64,000 nucleotides of DNA from Cobetia sp. L2A1 (GCF_009796845.1 NZ_CP047025.1:1550001-1614000); one strand, 5' to 3'; numbered from the stretch's first letter, positions 9,102 through 20,319 are shown. Notes: generated by a model from the letters alone, not told the origin. Program-made: numbers and translations.

Positions 9102-11129
9102 ATGAGCAAACCATTTCGCATCGAGTCCAAGTTCAAGCCTGCCGGTGATCAGCCAGCAGCCATCGAGAAGCTGATTACTGGCCTTGAAGCTGGTTTGGCG
9201 CATCAGACGCTGCTGGGGGTGACCGGCTCGGGCAAGACATTCACGGTCGCCAATGTCGTGGAGCGCCTGCAGCGTCCCACTATCGTCATGGCACCCAACA
9301 AGACGTTGGCGGCTCAGCTGTACGGTGAGTTCAAGGCATTTTTCCCCGACAACGCCATCGAATACTTCGTCTCCTATTACGATTACTACCAGCCAGAAGC
9401 CTACGTCGCCTCCTCGGATACCTTCATCGAGAAGGATGCCTCGATCAATGATCATATCGAGCAGATGCGGCTGTCAGCGACCAAGGCACTTCTGGAGCGG
9501 CGCGATGCGCTGATCGTCGTGTCCGTCTCGGCCATCTACGGCTTGGGTGATCCTGAGCAGTATTTGAAGATGCGTCTGCACTTCAATCGTGGCGAGCAGA
9601 TTGATCAGCGTGCCTTCCTGCGTCGATTGGCGGAGCTTCAATACACGCGTAACGACATGGATTTCCGGCGCGGCACCTATCGTGTGCGGGGCGATGTCAT
9701 TGATGTCTTCCCTGCAGACTCTGAAGAGCAGGCGGTGCGGGTAGAGTTGTTTGATGATGAAATTGACTCTATCCGGCTGTTTGATCCGCTGACAGGAGAG
9801 GTCAGCGAGTCGGTGCCGCGGATGACTATCTATCCCAAGAGTCACTATGTCACGCCTCGCGAGACCATCGTGGCCGCGATAGACCACATCAAGGCCGAGC
9901 TAGTCGAGCGCCTCGCGTATTTGCGAAAGAACGACAAGCTGGTCGAAGCGCAGCGGCTCGAGCAACGCACCCTCTATGACATCGAAATGATGATGGAGCT
10001 GGGCTACTGCAATGGTATTGAAAACTACTCCCGCTATCTTTCAGGGCGTGATCCGGGTCAGGCGCCACCGACTTTCTTTGATTACCTGCCGAAAGACGCA
10101 TTGGTTTTCATTGATGAGTCTCACGTCAGCGTGCCGCAGGTAGGGGGCATGTATCGCGGCGACCGTTCGCGCAAGGAAACCCTCGTTGAATATGGCTTCC
10201 GTCTGCCGTCGGCGCTTGATAACCGACCGATGAAATTCGAGGAATGGGAAAGTATTCTTCCGCAGGCTGTCTTCGTCTCTGCAACACCGGGGGCGTATGA
10301 AGCAGAGCATACGGGGCAGGTCGTTGAGCAGGTGGTGCGACCTACAGGACTGTTGGATCCGGTTATCGAGGTACGTTCGGCTTCTACTCAAGTCGACGAT
10401 GTACTGTCCGAGATTCGTGCCCGGGTTGAGGTCGGCGAACGCGTATTGATCACGACACTTACCAAGCGTATGTCTGAAGACTTGACCGAATATCTGGGTG
10501 AGCATGATGTGCGTGTTCGCTATCTGCACTCTGATATCGATACTGTGGAACGTGTCGAGATCATTCGCGATTTGCGCTTGGGCAAGTTCGATGTGCTGGT
10601 TGGTATCAACCTGCTGCGTGAAGGGTTGGATATTCCCGAGGTCTCGCTTGTCGCCATTCTCGATGCCGATAAAGAAGGCTTCCTGCGTTCGGAACGTTCA
10701 CTGATCCAGACCATCGGTCGCGCAGCACGTAATGCCAACGGTAAGGCGATTCTTTACGGTAATCGCATCACCGACTCCATGCAGCGCGCTATCGCCGAGA
10801 CAGAACGCCGCCGTGAGAAGCAGACCGAATTCAATGCAGAACATGGTATTACGCCGCGCACCATTACCAAGTCGGTCGCCGATATCATGGAAGGTGCGCA
10901 AGCACCGGGACGTAAAAGCAGCCGTCGCAAGAATAATGAGCGCCAGGTTGCCGAAGAAACGCCTGACTATGCGGCGCTGGCAGCACAGGGACCGAAGGCG
11001 CTGGAAAAAGAAATCAGTCGCCTCGAGGATGGTATGTACGCTGCCGCCAAGAATCTCGAGTTCGAGACAGCAGGGAGGCTGCGTGATCAGATCAATGATG
11101 TACGCAATCGTCTGATCGCACTCGGCTAG
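9102..11129 (+). CDS. uvrB: Excinuclease ABC subunit B
   Basis: UvrB is the damage-verifying helicase-like subunit of nucleotide excision repair. At 675 residues it is full length (E. coli 673). Walker A is GVTGSGKT at 39-46, the Tyr-rich beta-hairpin [10 protein letters not shown] is at about 92-101, the helicase motif DESHVSVPQ follows, and the C-terminal UVR domain for UvrC contact lies at about 636-673. No close SOS box was found in the 60 bp before the start. Confidence 0.98.
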   Translation: MSKPFRIESKFKPAGDQPAAIEKLITGLEAGLAHQTLLGVTGSGKTFTVANVVERLQRPTIVMAPNKTLAAQLYGEFKAFFPDNAIEYFVSYYDYYQPEAYVASSDTFIEKDASINDHIEQMRLSATKALLERRDALIVVSVSAIYGLGDPEQYLKMRLHFNRGEQIDQRAFLRRLAELQYTRNDMDFRRGTYRVRGDVIDVFPADSEEQAVRVELFDDEIDSIRLFDPLTGEVSESVPRMTIYPKSHYVTPRETIVAAIDHIKAELVERLAYLRKNDKLVEAQRLEQRTLYDIEMMMELGYCNGIENYSRYLSGRDPGQAPPTFFDYLPKDALVFIDESHVSVPQVGGMYRGDRSRKETLVEYGFRLPSALDNRPMKFEEWESILPQAVFVSATPGAYEAEHTGQVVEQVVRPTGLLDPVIEVRSASTQVDDVLSEIRARVEVGERVLITTLTKRMSEDLTEYLGEHDVRVRYLHSDIDTVERVEIIRDLRLGKFDVLVGINLLREGLDIPEVSLVAILDADKEGFLRSERSLIQTIGRAARNANGKAILYGNRITDSMQRAIAETERRREKQTEFNAEHGITPRTITKSVADIMEGAQAPGRKSSRRKNNERQVAEETPDYAALAAQGPKALEKEISRLEDGMYAAAKNLEFETAGRLRDQINDVRNRLIALG

Positions 11130-11171
11130 CCAGCTACCCTGTCAGTACAGCTGCCACGTCAGTACTGTTAT

Positions 11172-11200
11172 CGCCCGATACGGCATTGCCGTATCGGGCG
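11172..11200 (+). terminator. uvrB terminator hairpin
   Basis: Strong stem CGCCCGATACGGC / GCCGTATCGGGCG followed by ATTGTCTTCC, about 43 bp after the uvrB stop. Confidence 0.8.
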
Positions 11201-11710
11201 ATTGTCTTCCCCCCCGCCCGATGTATAGCGTCATGCACGTCCGCGAGGCTTGATGTCGTGTTATCACGTCATTCATGGTGAGGTGAATGATTGCAGTGCC
11301 TACCACCTTGGCCGCAAACACACGCCCTTGAGCGATGCGACATCATGGTGCAATTTCGGAGATAAACTCTTTTATTTAGCTAGTTCCATTATGCAAACAC
11401 TGGATTATCTTTATATCGCCACAGATTACTTTGTCAAAAATGCCAAAGTAGGGATTTAGTCTGTTGGTGACTCGTTGAATGCACGCATAATCTGTCAAAC
11501 GGCCGCTTTACATGCGTATTCCCTGCTGCCAATAATGATGTCAGGGCATTCCTGTGTGTGATGCTGTGCTTTACCTCGGCAGCGTCAGGTCCACTGACTC
11601 TGTGGTTGATGGCCAGTGCTTCACTCGGGACATCCAGGCGTCATCAGAACGCATCTGCCAGGTCTGCCAGACTCGCAGTACAACAATAATCGGGAACAGG
11701 AATATCTATC
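11201..11710. other. Intergenic leader region before livK
   Basis: About 510 bp without a convincing gene. Small ORFs (for example 11250-11459) lack an SD and recognisable composition. The region is more AT-rich than its flanks and must contain the livK promoter. No convincing sigma-54 site, riboswitch or attenuator was recognised. Confidence 0.4.
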
Positions 11711-12814
11711 ATGATGCGCAGGTCACTTCTCGTCCTGGGGATCGCCGCGGCGATCTCGACCCAGGCTCAGGCAGACATCACTATCGCGATGGCAGGTCCG
11801 GTTACCGGCCCGGTGGCACAGTATGGTGACATGCAGTTCACTGGTGCCGAGATGGCCATCGAGCGAATCAATGCCGCCGGTGGTGTTAATGGTGAGATGC
11901 TCAAAGGCGTCAAGTATGATGATGCCTGCGATCCGAAACAGGCTGTGGCAGTTGCCAACCAGATCGTCAACGACGGTATTCAGTATGTCGTGGGTCATCT
12001 GTGTTCCAGCGCTACACAGCCGGCATCTGACATCTATGCCGAGGAAGGCGTAATGATGATCACGGCAGCCTCTACCAGCCCGACCATCACCGAGCAGGGC
12101 TATGAGCTGGTCTTCCGCACCATTGGCCTGGATTCGCTGCAAGGGCCGGTCGCGGGTCGTTATATCGCCAATACCATCCAGCCAAAGCACATGGCCATCA
12201 TTCACGACAAGCAGCAGTACGGTGAGGGTATTGCAACGGGTGTGCGCGAAACCGTCAAGGAAGCTGGCATCGATGTTGTGCTCTTTGAAGGCATCACTGC
12301 GGGTGACAAGGACTTCTCGGCACTGATCTCCAAGCTCAAGAAAGAGAATGTCGATTTCGTCTACTACGGTGGCTACCACCCGGAGTTGGGATTGTTGCTG
12401 CGTCAGTCACGTGAGCTGGGCTTTGATGCTCCGTTCATGGGGCCAGAAGGCGTAGGTAATCCGGACATTTCCAAGATCGCGGGTCAGGCGTCCGAAGGGT
12501 TATACGTGACCCTGCCGCCGGCCTTCGAGAATGACCCCAAGAACGCTGATCTGGTCGCGGCCTTCAAAGCCAAGAAGCAAGATCCATCGGGTCCATTCGT
12601 GATGCCGGCGTATACCGCCGTTGAACTGATCGCGGAAGGCATCAAGGGAGCGGATTCTACAGACCCTGAAGATGTGGCCGAGTACCTCAAGGCCAATAGT
12701 TTTGATACGCCTATCGGCAAGGTCGAATACGACGAGAAGGGTGACCTGAAGGACTTTAGCTTCGTGGTCTACAACTGGCATGCTGACGGCACGAAGAGCG
12801 AAGCTGCCCAGTAA
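11711..12814 (+). CDS. livK: Branched-chain amino acid ABC transporter, periplasmic binding protein
   Basis: A 367-residue periplasmic solute-binding protein of the Leu/Ile/Val (LivJ/LivK) type I fold. The signal peptide MRRSLLVLGIAAAISTQAQA is cleaved before DITIAM. The characteristic disulfide pair is present (DDAC and GHLC, spaced as in LivJ/LivK). ATG 11711 is directly followed by ATG 11714; ACAGGAA lies about 10 nt upstream. First gene of livKHMGF, with 171 bp to livH. Ligand specificity inferred from the operon. Confidence 0.93.
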   Translation: MMRRSLLVLGIAAAISTQAQADITIAMAGPVTGPVAQYGDMQFTGAEMAIERINAAGGVNGEMLKGVKYDDACDPKQAVAVANQIVNDGIQYVVGHLCSSATQPASDIYAEEGVMMITAASTSPTITEQGYELVFRTIGLDSLQGPVAGRYIANTIQPKHMAIIHDKQQYGEGIATGVRETVKEAGIDVVLFEGITAGDKDFSALISKLKKENVDFVYYGGYHPELGLLLRQSRELGFDAPFMGPEGVGNPDISKIAGQASEGLYVTLPPAFENDPKNADLVAAFKAKKQDPSGPFVMPAYTAVELIAEGIKGADSTDPEDVAEYLKANSFDTPIGKVEYDEKGDLKDFSFVVYNWHADGTKSEAAQ

Positions 12815-12985
12815 TCCACCTTCCTGCCCTCGTCCGGCCCACTGCGCTGTGACGAGGGTACTCTATTCGGTCGAGTCAGCGACGATGCAAGATCGTCGTG
12901 TCTTCCCGTTTTCGCCGTATACACGGCTTACCCCTGACAGCCAACGGCCACAAGCCCGCCACTGTCGCGGCCAAGGGTTGTTTCG

Positions 12986-13906
12986 ATGGAAGAAATCCTC
13001 TACTTCCTGCAGCAGGTCATCAATGGTCTGACCATTGGTAGTACCTATGCGTTGATCGCCATCGGCTATACGATGGTGTACGGCATTATCGGCATGATCA
13101 ATTTCGCGCATGGCGAGATCTACATGATCGGGACCTATGTGACGTTCATCGTCATTTCAGCGCTCGGCATGTTCGGCATTGCCAATCCCTTCTTTCTGAT
13201 GGCAGCCGCCTTGCTTGTGGCAGTGCTGGTCTCATGCGCCTACGGTTTCGCTGTGGAGCGGGTAGCCTATCGTCCGGTACGTGGCTCCAAGCGTTTGATT
13301 GCACTGATTTCAGCCATCGGCATGTCCATTTTTCTGCAAAACTACATGCGTCTCGCGCAAGGGTCGCGGGATATGGCGATTTCCAGTCTGATCCCTGGTG
13401 GCTGGGAGTTCGGTATCGAGAGCTTCGCCGTTAATCTGTCCTATATGCAGGTCATCATCTTTGGCGTAACACTCGGCTGCATGTTGCTGCTTTCGACCTT
13501 TATCTCGCGCTCACGCCTTGGACGCGCATGTCGTGCCTGCTCGCAGGATGCCGGTATGGCGCGTCTATTGGGTATCAATACCGACATGATCATCTCGATG
13601 ACCTTCGTGATCGGTGCCGCACTGGCCGCCGTCGCGGGACTGTTGCTTGGGATGTATTACGGCGTGGTCAATCCCTACATCGGTTTTCTTGCAGGACTTA
13701 AAGCCTTCACCGCAGCCGTACTAGGCGGTATCGGAAGCATCCCAGGTGCCATGCTGGGAGGCCTGTTGTTGGGTGTCGCTGAAGCGCTGACCGGCGGTTA
13801 TCTATCGACCGAATACAAGGATGTCGTGGCCTTTGGTCTGTTGATTCTCATTCTGCTATTTCGTCCTTCCGGGATCCTCGGCAAGCCCGAAGTGGAGAAG
13901 ATCTGA
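12986..13906 (+). CDS. livH: Branched-chain amino acid ABC transporter permease LivH
   Basis: A 306-residue inner-membrane permease with about eight hydrophobic helices. The N-terminal signature [19 protein letters not shown] and the loop [19 protein letters not shown] are typical of LivH. It pairs with LivM to form the channel. Its stop TGA (13904-13906) overlaps the livM ATG by one base, indicating translational coupling. Confidence 0.95.
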   Translation: MEEILYFLQQVINGLTIGSTYALIAIGYTMVYGIIGMINFAHGEIYMIGTYVTFIVISALGMFGIANPFFLMAAALLVAVLVSCAYGFAVERVAYRPVRGSKRLIALISAIGMSIFLQNYMRLAQGSRDMAISSLIPGGWEFGIESFAVNLSYMQVIIFGVTLGCMLLLSTFISRSRLGRACRACSQDAGMARLLGINTDMIISMTFVIGAALAAVAGLLLGMYYGVVNPYIGFLAGLKAFTAAVLGGIGSIPGAMLGGLLLGVAEALTGGYLSTEYKDVVAFGLLILILLFRPSGILGKPEVEKI

Positions 13907-15231
13907 TGCCTCCCTTGAACAAGCAAGTTCTCAAGATGGCAGGGACTTCACCTGCCGAAGCGATCTCTCCTCAACCGTCCTATCGGCGCCCCTGGTGGTC
14001 GGCGATAGCCGCCGCCGTACTGACGTTGGTACTGGGTGGCTCGGTGCTCGGGGTGCAGCTTGAATCCAGTGGTATCACCACTACTGTACGACTGATGGGC
14101 ATGGAGACATGGGGCTGGTTGCTGGCGGCAGCATTCGCCGTCTTTGTGCATCAGCTGGTTCGCCCGCAGATCGAGGAGTGGCGAGCCAGAACGCGTCAAC
14201 CTTCTCGTTTTACGATGCCCAAGGTACTCAGTGGTCAAAAGCGCCAGCTATGGATCATGCTGACGATCGGGGCATTGCTGATCTTCCCCTTCATGTCCAA
14301 TCGCTCAGCTGTCGATCTGGCGACGCTGACACTGATCTACATCATGCTGGGGCTGGGCCTCAATGTGGTGGTGGGGCTGGCCGGTCTGTTGGATCTTGGC
14401 TATGTCGGCTTCTACGCTATCGGCGCCTATACCTATGCGCTGCTCAACAGCTACCTGGGCTTCAGTTTCTGGGAAGCGTTACCGCTCGCGGGCCTGATGA
14501 CGGCACTGTTTGGTTATCTGCTCGGTTTTCCGGTGCTTAGATTGAGAGGCGACTATCTGGCCATTGTCACATTGGGCTTTGGGGAGATTATTCGTATCTT
14601 GCTCAATAATTGGACCGAATTGACCGGCGGCCCCAATGGTATTGCCCGTATTCCGAAGCCAACCTTCTTCAACCTGGAATTTACGCGTAAGGCGCAAGAC
14701 GGCAATGTGCCGTTTCACGAGTATTTTGGAATAGCTTATGACCCGTCCTACAAGGTCATCTATCTCTATTTGCTAGCGCTGATTCTGGTGCTGATCACCT
14801 TGTTCGTGATTTACCGTCTACTGCGCATGCCGATTGGTCGTGCCTGGGAAGCACTGCGCGAGGATGATATCGCCTGCCGTTCGCTGGGCATGAATCCTAC
14901 CGGCATCAAGCTATCAGCATTCACCATTGGTGCCAGTTTCGCAGGCTTTGCCGGTGCCTTCTTTGCCGCGCGGCAAGGATTTATCAGCCCGGAATCTTTC
15001 ACCTTTATCGAATCTGCGATCATCCTCGCCATCGTGGTATTAGGGGGGATGGGCTCTCAGCTGGGTGTGATTCTGGCGGCCATTGCCATGACGCTACTGC
15101 CGGAGCTGGCGCGCGAGTTCAATGAATATCGCATGCTGCTGTTCGGGTTGATGATGGTGTTGATGATGGTATGGCGCCCGCAGGGTCTGGTGCCTCTCAA
15201 ACGACCGCACATGGAGCTCGACCGTGGCTGA
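13906..15231 (+). CDS. livM: Branched-chain amino acid ABC transporter permease LivM
   Basis: A 441-residue permease. The N-terminal ~110 residues contain two extra hydrophobic segments and a linker (the extra N-terminal module seen in gammaproteobacterial LivM). The conserved core begins near [20 protein letters not shown], with the EAA-like loop [18 protein letters not shown]. The start overlaps livH, and the end overlaps the livG GTG start by 8 bp, so livHMG is tightly coupled. Confidence 0.95.
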   Translation: MPPLNKQVLKMAGTSPAEAISPQPSYRRPWWSAIAAAVLTLVLGGSVLGVQLESSGITTTVRLMGMETWGWLLAAAFAVFVHQLVRPQIEEWRARTRQPSRFTMPKVLSGQKRQLWIMLTIGALLIFPFMSNRSAVDLATLTLIYIMLGLGLNVVVGLAGLLDLGYVGFYAIGAYTYALLNSYLGFSFWEALPLAGLMTALFGYLLGFPVLRLRGDYLAIVTLGFGEIIRILLNNWTELTGGPNGIARIPKPTFFNLEFTRKAQDGNVPFHEYFGIAYDPSYKVIYLYLLALILVLITLFVIYRLLRMPIGRAWEALREDDIACRSLGMNPTGIKLSAFTIGASFAGFAGAFFAARQGFISPESFTFIESAIILAIVVLGGMGSQLGVILAAIAMTLLPELAREFNEYRMLLFGLMMVLMMVWRPQGLVPLKRPHMELDRG

Positions 15232-16057
15232 AGCTCTCCGTAATGCTGACAATGTAGATACGCCGTCTGCCACGCATGCGCGCCTGGCAGGAGAGCCACC
15301 TCTGCTGAAGGTACGTGATCTCACCATGCAGTTCGGTGGCCTCAAGGCAGTCGATGGTGTTGCACTGAAAGTGCACTCAGGCGAGGTGGTCTCGGTGATA
15401 GGGCCGAATGGCGCCGGGAAGACTACCGTCTTCAACTGTATCTCCGGTTTCTATCAGCCCACCGGGGGTGAGGTGTATTTCGAGGATAAGCCCATGCATC
15501 GTCTGCCGGGCTTCAAGATTGCCCGGGCGGGCATGGTGCGTACCTTTCAGAACGTGCGGTTGTTCAAGGAAATGACCGTCGTAGAGAATTTGCTGGTCGC
15601 TCAGCACATGCATGCTGAGCGTAATCTACTGCGAGGCCTGTTCAAGACGCCAGGCTATCGTCGCAGTGAAAAAGCGCTGATGCAGCAGGCGGGCGACTGG
15701 CTAGAGCGTGTCGGGCTACTTGAATTCGCTAACCGCGAAGCCGGGAATCTAGCCTACGGCCAGCAGCGTCGACTCGAGATTGCACGCTGCATGGTGGCAA
15801 GGCCGAAGCTTCTGATGCTGGATGAGCCTGCCGCAGGTTTGAATCCCAACGAGACACGCGACCTGAATGACTTGATCGTGAGTCTGACGCGTGATGAAGG
15901 GGTTTCTGTACTGCTGATCGAACACGATATGAGTCTGGTCATGGGGATCTCGGACCACATTTATGTGGTCAATCAGGGCCAACCGCTGGCAGAGGGCACG
16001 CCTGATGAGATTCGTAGCAATGACGCCGTGATCAAAGCCTATCTTGGGGAGGAGTAG
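15224..16057 (+). CDS. livG: Branched-chain amino acid ABC transporter ATPase LivG
   Basis: A 277-residue ABC ATPase. Walker A is GPNGAGKTT, the signature is the LivG variant [13 protein letters not shown], Walker B is [15 protein letters not shown] and the switch region is [11 protein letters not shown] 15224 lies within the livM 3' end; the first ~28 residues precede the conserved domain, so a slightly later start is possible. LivG and LivF form the ATPase heterodimer on the cytoplasmic face. Confidence 0.95.
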   Translation: MAEALRNADNVDTPSATHARLAGEPPLLKVRDLTMQFGGLKAVDGVALKVHSGEVVSVIGPNGAGKTTVFNCISGFYQPTGGEVYFEDKPMHRLPGFKIARAGMVRTFQNVRLFKEMTVVENLLVAQHMHAERNLLRGLFKTPGYRRSEKALMQQAGDWLERVGLLEFANREAGNLAYGQQRRLEIARCMVARPKLLMLDEPAAGLNPNETRDLNDLIVSLTRDEGVSVLLIEHDMSLVMGISDHIYVVNQGQPLAEGTPDEIRSNDAVIKAYLGEE

Positions 16058-16059
16058 CG

Positions 16060-16833
16060 ATGACCGAGCTTGTGAAAGGCGTTGGGGCATCAATGGCCTA
16101 TACCGGCGAGACCCTGGCGCCGCAAGATGCCATGTTGGCACTCGAGAATCTGACGACTCATTACGGACCGGTACAGGCACTCAATGATGTCTCTCTGGCG
16201 GTAGGCAAGGGCGAAATCGTGACATTGATCGGTGCCAATGGTGCTGGTAAGACCACACTTTTGATGTCGATCTGTGGCGATCCGCGACCGACCAGTGGGC
16301 ATGTATGGTTTGAGGGTGAAGAGATTACCGGTACACCTACTGCACGCGTGATGCGTGGAGGGCTTTCGGTCGTGCCGGAAGGACGGCGTATTTTCACTGG
16401 CATGACAGTGGAAGAGAATCTGGCGATGGGCGGTTACTACCAGACACGTGAAGAGAACGAACGCAGCATCGAGCATGTGCTTGATCTCTTCCCACGCTTG
16501 CGAGAGCGCTTCAATCAGCGTGGAGGCACCATGTCTGGCGGCGAGCAGCAGATGCTGGCTATCGGGCGCGCATTGATGAGTCGCCCGCGGCTATTATTGC
16601 TGGACGAGCCCTCACTAGGCCTGGCTCCGATCGTGATCGGCCAGATTTTCGATATTGTCGAACAGCTGCGTGAGCAGGGCACGACTATCTTCCTGGTCGA
16701 GCAGAATGCTCATCGTGCACTGTCGATTGCTGATCGCGGCTATGTGCTGGAGCATGGTCATGTCGTGCTAGCCGACAGCGGTAAGGCGCTGCTGGCCAAT
16801 GATGATGTGCGACGCGCCTATCTGGGCGGCTAG
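16060..16833 (+). CDS. livF: Branched-chain amino acid ABC transporter ATPase LivF
   Basis: A 257-residue ABC ATPase with Walker A GANGAGKTT, signature MSGGEQQMLAIGRAL, Walker B LLLLDEPSLGLAP and switch EQNAHRAL, all typical of LivF. It begins 2 bp after the livG stop and is the last gene of the operon; a strong hairpin follows within 40 bp. About 25 N-terminal residues precede the conserved start of the domain. Confidence 0.95.
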   Translation: MTELVKGVGASMAYTGETLAPQDAMLALENLTTHYGPVQALNDVSLAVGKGEIVTLIGANGAGKTTLLMSICGDPRPTSGHVWFEGEEITGTPTARVMRGGLSVVPEGRRIFTGMTVEENLAMGGYYQTREENERSIEHVLDLFPRLRERFNQRGGTMSGGEQQMLAIGRALMSRPRLLLLDEPSLGLAPIVIGQIFDIVEQLREQGTTIFLVEQNAHRALSIADRGYVLEHGHVVLADSGKALLANDDVRRAYLGG

Positions 16834-16871
16834 CTGTTCTCGAGGATTGGCGCAGCTCATCATCCAGACAT

Positions 16872-16906
16872 GATGGCCACGACTGATTCCTTCAGTCGTG
16901 GCCATC
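16872..16906. terminator. Hairpin terminator between livF and the convergent gene
   Basis: Perfect 15-bp stem GATGGCCACGACTGA / TCAGTCGTGGCCATC with a 5-nt loop between two convergent genes. The T-run is poor, so bidirectional termination is inferred from stem strength and position. Confidence 0.7.
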
Positions 16907-16930
16907 GTCGTACGAACCGTCAGCGCTTTA

Positions 16931-17386
16931 TCAGGCAGACAGTGGTCGCTTGATCTCTTCAGGCGAGTAGGCGACTCCATCCATGATGCAGTAGTGAATC
17001 GTCGGGCCGCTCTCCAGACACTGAGCGACGCAGGTCTCGCTTGCCGGAATTTGGCGGAGCGGATAGCGCACGCCGTCCTGGCAAAGCTCCAGCATCTTCT
17101 TCAAGGCGCTGCGTTCACAATACCCACACAGACACTCCAGGGCGTTATCCAGGCAGGTGTCCTCATCCATGCCTGCGCCATAGATACGCTGATCATCACA
17201 GACGACGAAACCATGTGACACCATGGCTCCGAGTACGGTGCCTTCCATTGATGCTGGCAAAGTCATTGCCTGGCGCAGCACCTCACGCTCTGTTGCAGAT
17301 GCCACGTCGGATGGTGTTGCAGACATGGGTTCAGGTGCAGTTTCAGGTACTGTTTCAGGCACTACGCTGAGAATGTTATCGGACAT
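16931..17386 (-). CDS. Cys-rich protein of unknown function
   Basis: A 151-residue protein not assigned to a family. Residues 1-40 are low-complexity, rich in Pro, Glu, Thr and Val. The C-terminal ~90 residues hold nine Cys, including CLCGYC, TCVAQC and HYC, which suggests metal or Fe-S binding or disulfides. No signal peptide or TM segment is seen. Start ATG 17386 is chosen because GAGG lies 6 nt upstream; a longer reading to 17518 is unsupported. Monocistronic, convergent with livF. Confidence 0.65.
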   Translation of the reverse strand: MSDNILSVVPETVPETAPEPMSATPSDVASATEREVLRQAMTLPASMEGTVLGAMVSHGFVVCDDQRIYGAGMDEDTCLDNALECLCGYCERSALKKMLELCQDGVRYPLRQIPASETCVAQCLESGPTIHYCIMDGVAYSPEEIKRPLSA

Positions 17387-17592
17387 GGTGGACCTCATTG
17401 GAATGGGGTGATCCGGCTTCTCTGAGCCAGTGATGGCCACTATCAGCAATGTCCTTCCTTGGCCACGACTGTCTATAGGGTAGACGTCGTTTTCCCACGC
17501 GCCATTCCCTTCGGACAACCTGCTGCAGGCAGTTCCGATGCTGCGTCACCTTTATGACAGCGGCATGACAGTTGGATTGCCAAGAGGTCTGC

Positions 17593-18558
17593 TCAGTCGA
17601 ACGAGCAGGCCGTTGTGTGGCGATAGCGCGCTACCAGAGACAGCAGGATAGCGGCACTCTCGGCATCGAATGCACCCGTGATGGCACCGGGACGAAAGTG
17701 TGCCTGGAACGCAGCAATCGCCAACCAGGAACGCTCTGGTTCCACTGGATATCCATAGACAGTCAATGCTGTCAGCAAGGTGTCATTCTCTGGTAGGCCG
17801 TCATGAGCCAGCTGTCGTTGGAAACAGGTTACGTCTTCTGGCAATGGCCAGGCGCCGATACCTGCCTCGTGCAGACGTTTCCAGGGAAAGCGTGGGCCCG
17901 GGTCTGTCTTGCGATCAGGCGCGATGTCCGAGTGGCCAATGACATCGACTGGGGCGATGTCATGACGGGCCAGTATGGGGGTGATCAGCGCGACAAGTGC
18001 CGTGATCTGCTTGTCATCCCAGGCGGCAAACTCACGTGAGGGTGACCAGCGGCGGGCGACAGCGGCGCTGGCTGTCTCAAACTCTGACTCTGATGTGGAT
18101 GCGGGGGCGAGTGGCAATGGTCCAGCATTGACGATCTCGATCCCGATGGAGGTGTCATTGAGGTTGTCGCGCCCCCCCCAATGGCTGACGCCAGCGTGCC
18201 AGGCGCGCCGTGATTCCGGCACCAGCTTATAAACACGCGGCAGGTCTGTCGGCGGTTGTGGACCAGACAGCAGATAATGTGCGCTGACATCAGGCCCCGT
18301 CAGGCTCTTCAGTGAACCGGTGAGATCATCATCGGTGTAGTGCAGTACCAGATGACGCACACGTGAATTGCTTTCTCCCACAAGGAGAGGAGTGTCAGTC
18401 AACTGATAGGCAGTGATGGCAGGCCCAGTGATGACAGGCCCAGTCGAGACAGAGGTAGAGGTACATCCCGCCAGGGATAGTGGGATGGCCCATAGCAGCG
18501 CGGCCGTCGCACGGAATGCTTTCAAGGACAGCAGCGGTGGCAAGTGAAGCAAGTGCAT
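17593..18558 (-). CDS. N-acetylmuramoyl-L-alanine amidase lipoprotein (AmiD-like)
   Basis: A 321-residue cell-wall amidase that cleaves MurNAc-L-Ala bonds. The signal peptide ends in a lipobox, LAGC (Cys about 32), predicting outer-membrane anchoring. The amidase_2 zinc site is visible: His in LVLHYTDDD, then the Trp/His region AWHAGVSHWGG, and His plus Asp in IGHSDIAPDRKTDPGP. A peptidoglycan-binding-like C-terminal segment follows (about 250-320). ATG 18558 is preferred to TTG 18561; GAGG lies about 6 nt upstream. Divergent from fumarase. Confidence 0.9.
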   Translation of the reverse strand: MHLLHLPPLLSLKAFRATAALLWAIPLSLAGCTSTSVSTGPVITGPAITAYQLTDTPLLVGESNSRVRHLVLHYTDDDLTGSLKSLTGPDVSAHYLLSGPQPPTDLPRVYKLVPESRRAWHAGVSHWGGRDNLNDTSIGIEIVNAGPLPLAPASTSESEFETASAAVARRWSPSREFAAWDDKQITALVALITPILARHDIAPVDVIGHSDIAPDRKTDPGPRFPWKRLHEAGIGAWPLPEDVTCFQRQLAHDGLPENDTLLTALTVYGYPVEPERSWLAIAAFQAHFRPGAITGAFDAESAAILLSLVARYRHTTACSFD

Positions 18559-18677
18559 CAAAGCCTCGAATATCAGCGGATGAATGTGAGTGACGTAAGA
18601 GCTGGGCAGAGTTGCTGAGCCGATGGCAGGAGTTGTCGGTTGCAGGATTCACTCTGCCGCGAGGTGCTTGCATGAGG

Positions 18678-18683
18678 TATAAT
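18678..18683 (+). promoter_or_regulatory. Candidate -10 box of the fumarase promoter
   Basis: A perfect TATAAT lies 130 bp before the fumarase start, in the 255-bp gap between divergent genes. The hexamer 17 bp upstream (TGCCGC) is a poor -35, so an activator may be needed. Confidence 0.4.
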
Positions 18684-18813
18684 ACCTGCCACCTGAACTG
18701 GCACCCGCCCCGTGGCTACGCGATTTCTGTGCCTGACAACAGTAATCGCGACAAGGCCCTGCGTGCCAGAGTATTTGCCTTCAATATTGCTTGCCTCCAA
18801 GGAGCCGATCCTG

Positions 18814-20319
18814 ATGACCGTGATCCGCCAGGATGATCTGATCCAGAGCGTTGCCGACGCACTGCAGTACATTTCCTATTACCATCCGAAAGATTTCATT
18901 GACGCCATGAATGCGGCGTACGAGCGCGAAGAGAATCCGGCGGCGAAAGATGCCATCGCCCAGATTCTGATCAACTCGCGGATGTGTGCCCTGGGTCATC
19001 GCCCGATTTGCCAGGATACCGGCATCGTCACGGTCTTCGTGAATATCGGCATGGACGTGCGCTTCGAGGCTGACATGAGTCTTGACGACATGGTCAATGA
19101 AGGGGTTCGTCGCGCTTACCTGCTGCCGGATAATGTGCTGCGCGCTTCAGTGCTGGCCGACCCGGATGGCAAGCGTGCCAATACCAAGGACAACACGCCA
19201 GCGATCATCCATCACAAGCTGGTGCCGGGTGACACACTCGAGATTCATGTTGCAGCCAAGGGCGGCGGCAGCGAAGCCAAGTCCAAGTTCGCGATGCTCA
19301 ATCCGTCCGATTCTGTCGTTGACTGGGTGCTCGAGCAGATTCCGAAGATGGGGGCAGGCTGGTGCCCGCCTGGCATGCTGGGTATCGGTATCGGCGGAAC
19401 TGCCGAGAAGGCGATGCTACTGGCCAAGGAATCGCTGCTTGAGCCGATCGACATTCAAGAGCTGCAAGCGCGTGGGGCGTCCAACCGCGCCGAAGAGATC
19501 CGTCTGGAGCTGTTCGACAAGGTCAATGCCACGGGTGTCGGTGCTCAGGGGCTTGGCGGGTTGACCACCGTGCTCGACATCAAGGTCATGGATTACCCGA
19601 CTCACGCGGCTAACAAGCCGGTGGCGATCATCCCGAACTGTGCAGCGACGCGTCACGTACACTTCACACTGGACGGCAGCGGTGCGGCAGAACTGCCGGC
19701 ACCGAAGCTTGAAGACTGGCCGGAAATTACCCGTGAAGCGGGTGACAGTGTCAAGCGTGTCAATCTCGACACCATTACGCCTGAAGAGGTGCAGAGCTGG
19801 CAGCCGGGCGATACGCTACTGCTCAATGGCAAGCTGCTGACCGGCCGCGATGCCGCGCACAAGCGTATGACCGAGATGCTGGCACGTGGCGAGACGCTGC
19901 CGGTTGATTTGAAAGGTCGCTTCATCTACTACGTTGGCCCGGTGGATCCGATTCGTGATGAAGTTGTGGGGCCCGCGGGTCCGACCACTGCGACGCGTAT
20001 GGACAAGTTCACTCGTACGCTGCTGGAAGAGACAGGCCTGTTGGGCATGGTCGGCAAGGCTGAGCGTGGGCCAACAGCGATCGACGCGATTCGTGACAAC
20101 AAATCCAGTTACCTGATGGCCGTTGGTGGTGCTGCGTATCTCGTCGCTCAGGCGATCAAGAAATCTCGCGTGCTGGCATTTGAAGACTTGGGGATGGAAG
20201 CGATTTACGAGTTTGAGGTCGAAGACATGCCGGTGACCGTCGCCGTCGATAGCGCGGGTATCTCCGTGCATCAGACAGGTCCGGCCAAGTGGAAAGAAAT
20301 CATCGCTAGCCGCGCGTGA
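18814..20319 (+). CDS. fumA: Fumarate hydratase, class I (iron-sulfur)
   Basis: A 501-residue class I fumarase interconverting fumarate and L-malate in the TCA cycle. It carries both fused domains (alpha-like N-terminal, beta-like C-terminal). The 4Fe-4S Cys ligands are visible in RPICQDTG, AGWCPPGM and IPNCAATRH. Start ATG 18814 has AAGGAG 9 nt upstream; an ORF back to 18712 lacks SD and homology. The symbol is by family; whether it is fumA or fumB by regulation cannot be told. Confidence 0.95.
   Translation: MTVIRQDDLIQSVADALQYISYYHPKDFIDAMNAAYEREENPAAKDAIAQILINSRMCALGHRPICQDTGIVTVFVNIGMDVRFEADMSLDDMVNEGVRRAYLLPDNVLRASVLADPDGKRANTKDNTPAIIHHKLVPGDTLEIHVAAKGGGSEAKSKFAMLNPSDSVVDWVLEQIPKMGAGWCPPGMLGIGIGGTAEKAMLLAKESLLEPIDIQELQARGASNRAEEIRLELFDKVNATGVGAQGLGGLTTVLDIKVMDYPTHAANKPVAIIPNCAATRHVHFTLDGSGAAELPAPKLEDWPEITREAGDSVKRVNLDTITPEEVQSWQPGDTLLLNGKLLTGRDAAHKRMTEMLARGETLPVDLKGRFIYYVGPVDPIRDEVVGPAGPTTATRMDKFTRTLLEETGLLGMVGKAERGPTAIDAIRDNKSSYLMAVGGAAYLVAQAIKKSRVLAFEDLGMEAIYEFEVEDMPVTVAVDSAGISVHQTGPAKWKEIIASRA

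Noticed and set aside
11250..11459. 69-codon ORF before livK
   Set aside because: No SD and unusual composition; probably part of the non-coding leader.
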